A stretch of 64,000 nt of DNA from Streptosporangium violaceochromogenes. GTDB taxonomy: Bacteria > Actinomycetota > Actinomycetes > Streptosporangiales > Streptosporangiaceae. A program made the translations under genes and the position numbers. The first letter of the stretch is position 1. Every line of letters begins with the position of its first letter. The notes beneath the pieces are model-generated. The model worked only from the letters and a program-made list of their open reading frames with translations. It had not been told where the DNA came from and ran no database searches. The stretch spans positions 62,001-126,000 of the forward strand of contig NZ_BNBB01000014.1 in assembly GCF_014654615.1 (NCBI RefSeq), read 5' to 3'. This document shows, piece by piece, positions 9,870-16,625 of this stretch.

Positions 9870-10481
9870 CTAGCTGATGTCGGTGGCCAGGCGGACCATC
9901 CGCACCGGCCGTCCGATGTTGAGGACCCGCTCGGCTCCGTCCTCTCCCCACCCGGCCGACTCAAGGAAGCCCAGCACGGCGTGGTTGTCGGCGAAGACCC
10001 AGGTCACGATGGTGCGGTAGCCGTCCTCCCTGAGGTGGTCGACCGTGGCGTTCAGCAGGCGGCTGCCGTGGCCGCGCCGGATGTGGTCGGGGTCCACGAG
10101 GAAGGTGAGCATCTCGCCGGTCGTGGTGGGGTCGAGATCGGGATCCTCGGCGGGGGCGTGGGAGGCGAGGCCCGCCACCCGCTCGGCGCCTCGGGAGGCC
10201 GCGGCCGCCTCGGCGCCGCCGGGTCCCAGCGCGGGGAAGGCGTCGGTGTCCAGAACGACCTGCTCCACCGCGACCAGCACCCGGTGGCGCGGGCTGGGCG
10301 GGGAGGTGATCGCCTCGTCCCACTGCCGCCGCCAGAGGGCCTCGGCCGCGGGGCCGGTCATCTGCTCCAGGGGGCCCTCGGGGAGGAAGTTCCGGTAACC
10401 GTGTTTCCAGGCGCGGATCTGGGTGCTCGTCACCGCGGCGACATCATCGTGCCGAGCCGCCCGCACGCCTACGTCTGCCAT
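9870..10481 (-). CDS. GNAT-family N-acetyltransferase
   Basis: A 203-residue protein with the GNAT fold. It starts VGVRAARHDDVAAVTSTQIR. The acetyl-CoA segment GEMLTFLVDPDHIRRGHGSR gives the R/Q-x-x-G-x-G/A loop as RRGHGS, followed by LLNATVDHLREDGYRTIVTW and the NHAVLGFLESAGWGEDG motif B region. The substrate cannot be deduced. An acidic, low-complexity insertion before the CoA motif is unusual. GAAGGAG lies just before the ATG. It probably shares a transcript with menA downstream. Confidence 0.82.
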   Translation of the reverse strand: MADVGVRAARHDDVAAVTSTQIRAWKHGYRNFLPEGPLEQMTGPAAEALWRRQWDEAITSPPSPRHRVLVAVEQVVLDTDAFPALGPGGAEAAAASRGAERVAGLASHAPAEDPDLDPTTTGEMLTFLVDPDHIRRGHGSRLLNATVDHLREDGYRTIVTWVFADNHAVLGFLESAGWGEDGAERVLNIGRPVRMVRLATDIS

Positions 10482-10590
10482 CTCGGCCCGCTCCTTCTCT
10501 GCCGTCTGCGGTCACCTCGGGAAACGCCGGCTCGCGGATCGCGTCTCCCGCGAGCGGGCGTCAGGCGGGGGGGACCCGTGAGACAGGCCC

Positions 10591-11148
10591 CTACACCGTA
10601 TCGGGGAATCCGCTCAGGGGATGACCCGAGTCCGGTCCGGCCTGGCGGCGGGCCCGGTATGCCCTGGTCTTGGTGCGGTTGCCGCAGACCTTCATGGAGC
10701 ACCAGGAGCGCGAGCGGTTCTTGGAGGAGTCGACGAAGGCCCACTGGCAGGTGCTTTCGGCGCAGACCTTCAGCCTGGGCCATGTGCCGTCCGCCTGAGC
10801 GCCCATCACGGCGCAGGCGATCCGGGCCAGGCCGCCGGGGACCCCGGCGGAGACGGGTTCGAGGACCGGGCCCGAGGCCGTCAGCGTGACCCGCAGCGGG
10901 AGCGCGGCGAACGATCGGGGCGGCGCCGCCTCGCCGCGGTCGTGGTTGTGGCGGAGCGCCGCGCGAAGGGTCTCCCGCAGGTCGGAGGCCAGGATCACGT
11001 CGGCGGTGCCGGCGGCGTCCCCGGGCCCGATCAGGTCACGTCCTCCGAGCCAGGTGACCAGCGCCGGGGGTGATGCGATGGCATCGGCTCCGGTCTCCAC
11101 GTCGTAGGTGTTCACGAAGTCGCGCACCAGGTCGGCGGGGTTGTGCAT
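10591..11148 (-). CDS. CGNR zinc-finger / ABATE-domain protein
   Basis: A 185-residue probable transcription regulator. The N-terminal stress-response ABATE-type domain has DLVRDFVNTYDVETGADAI and a helical region. The C-terminal CGNR finger reads LKVCAESTCQWAFVDSSKNR, then SRSWCSMKVCGNRTKTRAYR. Four cysteines bind zinc and the CGNR signature is exact. I prefer the ATG at 11148, preceded by GAGGTG. A GTG at 11160 is also in frame. It diverges from a peroxiredoxin gene, which might be its target, though that is only an inference from position. Confidence 0.87.
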   Translation of the reverse strand: MHNPADLVRDFVNTYDVETGADAIASPPALVTWLGGRDLIGPGDAAGTADVILASDLRETLRAALRHNHDRGEAAPPRSFAALPLRVTLTASGPVLEPVSAGVPGGLARIACAVMGAQADGTWPRLKVCAESTCQWAFVDSSKNRSRSWCSMKVCGNRTKTRAYRARRQAGPDSGHPLSGFPDTV

Positions 11149-11494
11149 GGGGTCGCTCACCTCTTCGAGACCACTGTATGGCAGTGGGGGGTTGTGTTCA
11201 CTACGACACCTTCATTGCTATTTCGCTGGTGTTTCATTGGGGTGTCGAGGCCGGTACGGCCGGCGGTCCGGCGCCGCCGCCCGGCTCCCAGGGAGCGCCA
11301 CGGTCCTGACCCCTCTCCGCTGACTCCTCTGACGGATTCGCGGGGACGGGAGTTCGCGTCAAGGTGGCCGGGGGCCGCCCGTTGGTTGACAATGGGACCG
11401 GAACATCTGTCTCCCCATCCGTCGGGAAGCACGCGGGCGGTGAGGGCGCAGGCTCGTCGGTTACGTGCTTTCGGTGACACGAGGAGGGGATGTC
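11149..11494. other. Divergent gap between CGNR gene and peroxiredoxin
   Basis: About 350 bases without a supported gene. The CGNR side (11160-11240) is comparatively AT-rich and contains CATACAGT on the minus strand, a candidate -10. Nearer the peroxiredoxin is TTGACA (about 11386), but no good -10 follows at normal spacing. ACGGGAGTTCGCGTCA at 11346-11361 recurs with one mismatch at 14661-14676. Confidence 0.35.
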
Positions 11495-12001
11495 GTGGGG
11501 GGAAGCCTCGCGGTCGGAGATGTGGTCGGGGATTTCGAGCTCCTCGACGAGACCGGCACGCCCCGGCGGCTTGGTGAGCTTCTCGCCAAGGGGCCGGTGG
11601 TGCTGTTCTTCTACCCGGCGGCCATGACCTCCGGGTGCACGGCGGAGAGCTGTCACTTCCGCGACCTCGCGGCCGAGTTCGCGGAGGTCGGCGCGGGGCC
11701 GGTGGGCATCAGCCGCGACGTCGTCGGCCGGCAGAGGCGGTTCGCCGAGACCTACGACCTGGGCTTTCCCCTGCTGTCGGACCGCGAGGGCGTGGTGGCC
11801 CGCGCGTTCGGCGCCCGCCGCAGTTTCGCGGTCGGGCCCTTCCTCACCCGGCGGATGACCTTCGTCATCGACACCGGTTTCCGCCTCCTTGAGATCATCC
11901 ACAGTGAGACCAGCATGCAGGAGCACGCCGACCGGGCGCTGGAGGTCCTGCGGGCACGCGCCGGGGCGGGGCCGGCCGCGGACGGCGGCGGGCATCCTTA
12001 G
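11495..12001 (+). CDS. Peroxiredoxin, PrxQ/BCP-like
   Basis: A 168-residue thiol peroxidase that should reduce hydrogen peroxide and organic hydroperoxides with thioredoxin-type electron donors. The thioredoxin fold carries VVLFFYPAAMTSGCTAESCH. The peroxidatic cysteine is C48 and a second cysteine sits five residues later at C53, the PrxQ arrangement. GISRDVVGRQRRFAETYDLG and FPLLSDREGVVARAFGA follow. The start is the GTG at 11495 with GGAGGGG just upstream. A GTG at 11465 is an alternative. It stands alone and diverges from the CGNR regulator. Confidence 0.9.
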   Translation: MGGSLAVGDVVGDFELLDETGTPRRLGELLAKGPVVLFFYPAAMTSGCTAESCHFRDLAAEFAEVGAGPVGISRDVVGRQRRFAETYDLGFPLLSDREGVVARAFGARRSFAVGPFLTRRMTFVIDTGFRLLEIIHSETSMQEHADRALEVLRARAGAGPAADGGGHP

Positions 12002-12106
12002 GCGCATCTTTAAAGGTCCGGGGCGAGGGCACGGTGTAGTCGTGGTCATGGCGTGGAGACGCTGAGGGGAGACAGCGAAACCTTCGCTGCGTCGGCGGGA
12101 GGATGC

Positions 12107-12409
12107 ATGGCCAGCCTGGGAGTGTTCGTTCTGCTTGAAGCCAAGCCCGGCAAGGAGAGCGAGGCGGCGGGCTTTCTCACGGAGGAGTTTCCGTCCGTCG
12201 AGGCGGAGACCGGGACCACCGCGTGGTTCGCGGTCCAGCTGGGCCCGACGACCTTCGGTGTCTTCGGCGCCTTCCCCGACGAGGAGAGCCGTGAGGCCCA
12301 TCTGTCGGGGTCGGCCACCCAGGCCCTGAAGGAGCAGACCCCCGCCATCTTCGCCAAGCCCCCGGCCGTCAACAGGCTGAACGTTCTCGCCGCCAAGCTG
12401 CCCGGCTGA
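12107..12409 (+). CDS. ABM-domain (antibiotic biosynthesis monooxygenase-like) protein
   Basis: A 100-residue single-domain protein: SLGVFVLLEAKPGKESEAAG, FLTEEFPSVEAETGTTAWFA, FGVFGAFPDEESREAHLSGS. This is the dimeric alpha-beta barrel pattern seen in putative quinol monooxygenases and related proteins. No cofactor residue is diagnostic, so the activity is unknown. The start ATG at 12107 follows CGGGAGG. A neat hairpin CAGCGAA-ACC-TTCGCTG lies just upstream, at about 12073-12089. It follows the peroxiredoxin by 105 bases. Confidence 0.72.
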   Translation: MASLGVFVLLEAKPGKESEAAGFLTEEFPSVEAETGTTAWFAVQLGPTTFGVFGAFPDEESREAHLSGSATQALKEQTPAIFAKPPAVNRLNVLAAKLPG

Positions 12410-12444
12410 GGCCGGAAGAACGCGACCTCGAAGGAGCCGGGCGT

Positions 12445-13170
12445 CTACGGCTGCACGGCGTGGGTGTACACCAGACGGAAGCGGTCGCCGGGGACGACGA
12501 TGTCGCTGGTCTCGACCGGCCGGTCGCCGGCCCAGTGCGTGCGTTCCACGTGGAGCACGTGGACGCCGGTGGGAAGGGCGAGGACGTCGCTCTCGGGGGG
12601 CTGGGGAACCCGGGTGTAGACCTGCTCGACGATCTCGGTGACCTTCACGCCGAAGGCGGCCAGGCGCGCGATGAGGCCGCGGGGGTTCTCCTCGGCGGCG
12701 GGCTCGCCGAGGTCGGCGGGCTCGTAGGAGGTGGCGAGCTGGACCGGTCTGCCGTCGCCGCGGAAGACGTAACGGACGCGGGTCACCGGGGCGGGCCCGT
12801 CCAGGCGGAGGCGCTGGGCGATGTCGGGAGTGGCCTCGGTACGTTCCACCCGCCGCTCCCAGGTCGCGCGGGCGCCCTGCGCGGTGATGTCGGAGCCGAG
12901 CGGGGCGTAGGGGTCGTGAAAGCGCCAGCGGTGCAGCGGGAGCAGAACGGGCCTGGCCCTGACGTAGTGACCCGAGCCGACGCGGCCGACGATCAGCCCC
13001 TCGGAGGTGAGCACGCGCAGCGCGTGGCGGGCGGCGGTCTCGCCCACGCCGTACTTGCGGGTGAGCTGGGCGCGGGAGGGGATCGGCGCGCCGGGAGGAA
13101 GGGAACCGTCGACGATCTGGCGGCGGATATCGGCGACGACGCGGAGGTAGACCGGATCGGAGCTTGCCAC
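12445..13170 (-). CDS. GntR-family regulator, HutC/UTRA type
   Basis: A 241-residue repressor-type regulator. The N-terminal winged helix has PVYLRVVADIRRQIVDGSLP, PSRAQLTRKYGVGETAARHA and LRVLTSEGLIVGRVGSGHYV. The C-terminal chorismate-lyase-fold UTRA domain has VTRVRYVFRGDGRPVQLATS and VLHVERTHWAGDRPVETSDI. HutC-type regulators bind sugars, amino-acid derivatives or organic acids. The ligand here is unknown. The start GTG at 13170 has AGGGA 8 bases upstream and gives VASSDPVYLRV, the usual N-terminus. It diverges from dapA across 523 bases. Confidence 0.85.
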   Translation of the reverse strand: MASSDPVYLRVVADIRRQIVDGSLPPGAPIPSRAQLTRKYGVGETAARHALRVLTSEGLIVGRVGSGHYVRARPVLLPLHRWRFHDPYAPLGSDITAQGARATWERRVERTEATPDIAQRLRLDGPAPVTRVRYVFRGDGRPVQLATSYEPADLGEPAAEENPRGLIARLAAFGVKVTEIVEQVYTRVPQPPESDVLALPTGVHVLHVERTHWAGDRPVETSDIVVPGDRFRLVYTHAVQP

Positions 13171-13693
13171 GTGTCCATCCCTGGGTTCGACAGGCGTCGC
13201 GCCCCATCCTGACGTATTCGATGGACAACTCAGGGTAATGGCAGCGATTTGGAGCCCCAACTTTGCGATGTCTCCGTGAAGCGTCCGAAAATCTCTCAGA
13301 GTACGTGTAACGCCCGCGTAAGTCCCCGCGATTCAAGGGAAGAGGCCGTCGATCTGTGTACCCCCGAGCACATATCGGCGGTCTCTTCGCTTTCGGCGGA
13401 GCCCGCCGCGCATCGCCAACGGCCGCGGACCGGCCGCCGGGCGAGGAAGACCGAAAAGCCGCCACGCGGATCGCGGCCCTCGGCGCGGTTCTCGGCCGGC
13501 GGGGAGGGGGCGGTCCGGTGAGGCCGCGCCACCGCGCCCCCGGCCGGGCGAGCCCGCCACCGCGCGCATATCCCCGTGTACGGTATGCGGTGGGTGGCGT
13601 CAGGGCGTATTCCCCAATGAGCCCATCGAGGTACGGAGGCTGGGCGGGGTGGCGAGGTCTACCGTTTTCGAGGATCCGGGTAGCGTTCGGTCT
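13171..13693. promoter_or_regulatory. Divergent gap gntR-dapA with dapA -10
   Basis: No supported gene lies in these 523 bases. The small ORFs read as low-complexity shadow translation. At the dapA end, TAGCGT (13681-13686) is followed by exactly 7 bases and the dapA ATG, a leaderless layout. Nothing else stands out. In Streptomyces a flavin-dependent thymidylate synthase gene (thyX) commonly lies between dapB and dapA. None is present here. Confidence 0.45.
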
Positions 13694-14620
13694 ATGGCAG
13701 CGCCAACCGGAACCTCCGAGGCCCCTTTCGGCCGCATGCTGACCGCCATGGTCACACCGTTCACCGACGACGGCGAGGTCGACTACGAGGGGGTGCGTGA
13801 CCTGGCCACCTATCTGGTGGACGAGCAGGACAACGACGGCCTCATCGTGAGCGGCACCACGGGAGAGTCCCCGACCACCTCCGACGACGAGAAGGAGCGC
13901 ATCCTGCGCGCCGTCGTCGAGGCGGTCGGCGACCGCGCCACGGTCGTCGCCGGAGCGGGCAGCAACGACACCCGCCACAGCGTCGAGCTGGCCAGGACCG
14001 CCGAGCGTGCCGGGGCGGACGCCCTGCTGGTCGTGACGCCCTACTACAGCAAACCGCCCCAGGAGGGGCTCTACCGGCACTTCACCGCCGTGGCCGACGC
14101 CACCGGTCTGCCGGTGATGCTCTACGACATCCCGGGCCGCAGCGGCGTGCCCATCCAGTCCGGCACCCTGGCGCGGCTGGCCGACCACGAGCGGATCGTC
14201 GCGGTGAAGGACGCCAAGGCCGACCTGTTCGCCGGGTCGCAGGTCATGGCCGCCACCGGCCTGGTCTTCTACTCGGGTGACGACACGCTCAACCTGCCGT
14301 GGCTCGCGGTCGGCGCCGCCGGATGCGTCAGCGTCGTCGGGCACGTCGTGGGCACGGAGATCGCCGCGATGATGAGGCTGTACCGCGCGGGCGACGTCTC
14401 GGGCGCGCTCGCCGTCCATCGCAGGCTGCTGCCGGTGGTGTCCGGGATCATGACGCAGGCAGGGGGAGCGATCATGGCGAAGGCCGCGCTGACCCTGATG
14501 GGGCGCTCCGCCGGCCCCGCGCGACCGCCGTTGGTGGAGGCCACCGAGCGGGAGATCGCGCGGCTGAGAGAAGACTTGATCGCGGGTGGCGTGAAGCTGC
14601 CCGACGGGGTTGTGCCATGA
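13694..14620 (+). CDS. dapA: 4-hydroxy-tetrahydrodipicolinate synthase
   Basis: DapA condenses pyruvate with aspartate semialdehyde, the entry to diaminopimelate and lysine. The 308-residue TIM-barrel protein has GRMLTAMVTPFTDDGEVDYE, VSGTTGESPTTSDDEK and VTPYYSKPPQEGLYRHF, whose tyrosine pair is catalytic. MLYDIPGRSG follows, and the Schiff-base lysine is K172 in AVKDAKADL. Length and motifs are standard. There is no Shine-Dalgarno before the ATG at 13694, but a -10 hexamer 7 bases upstream suggests leaderless transcription. It is followed by rnj, a conserved actinobacterial order. Confidence 0.96.
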   Translation: MAAPTGTSEAPFGRMLTAMVTPFTDDGEVDYEGVRDLATYLVDEQDNDGLIVSGTTGESPTTSDDEKERILRAVVEAVGDRATVVAGAGSNDTRHSVELARTAERAGADALLVVTPYYSKPPQEGLYRHFTAVADATGLPVMLYDIPGRSGVPIQSGTLARLADHERIVAVKDAKADLFAGSQVMAATGLVFYSGDDTLNLPWLAVGAAGCVSVVGHVVGTEIAAMMRLYRAGDVSGALAVHRRLLPVVSGIMTQAGGAIMAKAALTLMGRSAGPARPPLVEATEREIARLREDLIAGGVKLPDGVVP

Positions 14621-14660
14621 GAGAGAACGTGGCGGCCGAAGCCGGCCGCGATGGGAGGAA

Positions 14661-14676
14661 ACGGGAGTTTGCGTCA
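14661..14676 (+). repeat. 16-base motif shared with the region upstream of the peroxiredoxin
   Basis: ACGGGAGTTTGCGTCA here and ACGGGAGTTCGCGTCA at 11346-11361 differ at one base. Both lie in non-coding DNA ahead of genes (100-150 bases upstream of rnj and of the peroxiredoxin) and both are followed by G-rich sequence with GGTGGCC. A common regulator site or RNA element is possible. Two copies alone prove little. Confidence 0.3.
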
Positions 14677-14775
14677 GAGAGAACACGGTGGCCCGCCGGG
14701 GATCGGAGTGCTCGGCGAGGGAGCAGTCCCCACGCCCGGAGGCGCCGCCGCGACCCATGAGAAAGGTGCGGCCGC

Positions 14776-16461
14776 ATGAGTCACCCCCATCCCGAGCTCG
14801 GACCGCCGCCGGAGCTTTCCGACGGCGCGCTGCGCATCGTCGCCCTGGGCGGCCTCGGTGAGATCGGCCGCAACATGGCGGTCTTCGAGTACGAGCACCG
14901 CCTGCTGATCGTCGACTGCGGCGTGCTCTTCCCCGAGCCCGACCAGCCCGGCGTCGACCTGATCCTGCCGGACTTCGAGTACATCCGCGACCGCCTGGAC
15001 GACATCGAGGCGGTGGTGCTGACGCACGCCCACGAGGACCACATCGGGGCCGTGCCGTACCTGCTGCGGGAGCGCCGTGACATCCCGATCGTGGGGTCGA
15101 GGCTGACACTGGCGCTGATCGAGGCCAAGCTCACCGAGCACCGCATCCAGCCGGTCAAGGTCGAGGTCGTCGAGGGGGAGCGGCGCCGGTTCGGGCCGTT
15201 CGAGACGGAGTTCCTCGCCGTCAACCACTCGATCCCGGACGCGCTGGCCGTCGCGATCAGGACCCCCGCGGGCATCGTCCTGCACACCGGCGACTTCCGG
15301 ATGGACCAGCTGCCCAGCGACGGGCGGCTGACCGACCTGGGCGGGTTCGCCAGGCTCGGCGCCGAGGGCGTCGACCTGCTGATGTCGGACTCGACCAACG
15401 CCGAGGTGCCGGGCTTCGTCACCAGTGAGCGGGAGATCGCGCCGGTCATCGACGAGGTGATCCGCACCGCGGAGAAGCGGGTGATCGTGGCGAGCTTCGC
15501 CTCTCACATCCACCGCGTCCAGCAGGTCATCGACTCGGCGGAGAAGCACGGCCGCAAGGTCGCCCTGGTGGGCCGCTCCATGATCCGGAACATGGGTGTC
15601 GCCCGCGACCTCGGCTATCTGCGGGTCTCGCCCGGCGTCATCGTCGACTCCAAGGAGATCGAGGGCTGGCCGGCCGAGGACGTGGTGCTGATCTGCACCG
15701 GCTCGCAGGGCGAGCCCATGGCGGCGCTGTCGCGCATGGCCAACCGTGACCACCCGATCCGGGTGGCGGAGGGCGACACGGTGCTGCTGGCCTCCTCGCT
15801 GGTGCCCGGCAACGAGACCGCCGTCAACAAGGTGATCAACGGCCTGAGCCGCTGGGGCGCCCGCGTGGTGCACAAGGGCAACGCCAAGGTGCACGTCTCC
15901 GGGCACGCCGCCGCCGGCGAACTGCTCTACGTGCTCAACCTCACCCGGCCCTCCAACTTCATGCCGGTGCACGGCGAGTGGAGGCACCTGCGGGCGCACG
16001 CCAAGCTCGCCGCGCTCACCGGGGTTCCGGACGATCACATCGTGATCGCCGAGGACGGCGTCGTGGTGGACCTGGTCGACGGCCGGGCCAGGATCGTGGG
16101 GGCGGTTCCCGCCGGTTACGTCTACGTGGACGGCACCTCGGTCGGCGACGTCACCGACTTCGCGCTGAAGGACCGGCGCATCCTGGGCGACGAGGGCTTC
16201 ATCTCCATCGTCGTGGTGGTCGACACCGGCACCGGCAAGCTGACCGCCGGCCCCGAGATCCACGCCCGGGGGTCGGGCATCGACCCCGACCGGCTGGTCG
16301 AGGTCCTCCCCCAGATCGAAAGGGCCCTGCAGGAGCACGCGGCCGACGGCGTGGTGGACATCCAGCAGATCCGCAGGGTGGTCCGCAGGACCGTCGGACG
16401 CTGGGTCAGCGACACCTACCGCCGGCGTCCGATGATCATCCCGGTGGTCATCGAGGTCTGA
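14776..16461 (+). CDS. rnj: Ribonuclease J
   Basis: A 561-residue metallo-beta-lactamase/beta-CASP RNase acting as 5'-to-3' exonuclease and endonuclease on mRNA and rRNA precursors. The zinc site is VVLTHAHEDHIGAVPYLL near residue 85. VLHTGDFRMDQLP and MSDSTNAEVPGFVTSE are typical. The beta-CASP domain has RVIVASFASHIHRVQQVID and VLICTGSQGEPMAALSRMA, then KVHVSGHAAAGELLYVLN and FMPVHGEWRHL. The C-terminal domain ends RRPMIIPVVIEV. A GAAAGG lies before the ATG. With PNPase and RNase Y nearby, the window holds three major RNA-decay enzymes. Confidence 0.97.
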   Translation: MSHPHPELGPPPELSDGALRIVALGGLGEIGRNMAVFEYEHRLLIVDCGVLFPEPDQPGVDLILPDFEYIRDRLDDIEAVVLTHAHEDHIGAVPYLLRERRDIPIVGSRLTLALIEAKLTEHRIQPVKVEVVEGERRRFGPFETEFLAVNHSIPDALAVAIRTPAGIVLHTGDFRMDQLPSDGRLTDLGGFARLGAEGVDLLMSDSTNAEVPGFVTSEREIAPVIDEVIRTAEKRVIVASFASHIHRVQQVIDSAEKHGRKVALVGRSMIRNMGVARDLGYLRVSPGVIVDSKEIEGWPAEDVVLICTGSQGEPMAALSRMANRDHPIRVAEGDTVLLASSLVPGNETAVNKVINGLSRWGARVVHKGNAKVHVSGHAAAGELLYVLNLTRPSNFMPVHGEWRHLRAHAKLAALTGVPDDHIVIAEDGVVVDLVDGRARIVGAVPAGYVYVDGTSVGDVTDFALKDRRILGDEGFISIVVVVDTGTGKLTAGPEIHARGSGIDPDRLVEVLPQIERALQEHAADGVVDIQQIRRVVRRTVGRWVSDTYRRRPMIIPVVIEV

Positions 16462-16489
16462 CCCCGGGCGCCTTTCGCGACCTCGCGCG

Positions 16490-16523
16490 CCCGGCCGCCG
16501 GACCCGACAGGACGGCGGCCGGG
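16490..16523 (+). terminator. rnj terminator hairpin
   Basis: CCCGGCCGCCG (16490-16500) pairs perfectly with CGGCGGCCGGG (16513-16523) around a 12-base loop, 28 bases after the rnj stop. There is no real U tract. This is common for high-GC actinobacterial terminators. Confidence 0.5.
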
Positions 16524-16612
16524 CCCGCTTCGGCGGCCGTCCCGCGGCCCCGCCCGGAGCCCCGCCCGGCTGTCTTCCGGCGTGCCTCCGCGCCATCGGC
16601 CCTTCGCCTCGT

Positions 16613-16625
16613 TAGCCTCACTAGC
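16613..16625 (+). promoter_or_regulatory. ftsK -10 element, leaderless layout
   Basis: TAGCCT at 16613-16618 is followed by 7 bases and the ftsK ATG at 16626, with no Shine-Dalgarno. The same spacing is seen at dapA and dapB. Confidence 0.45.

Noticed and set aside
11234..15109. A 1291-codon open frame on the minus strand across peroxiredoxin, GntR and dapA
   Set aside because: It is antisense to well-supported genes, crosses several gene boundaries and gaps, and reads as low-complexity Arg/Gly/Pro sequence. Long antisense frames are expected at this G+C content.
14674..16596. A 640-codon minus-strand frame opposite rnj
   Set aside because: Antisense shadow of RNase J with no family resemblance.
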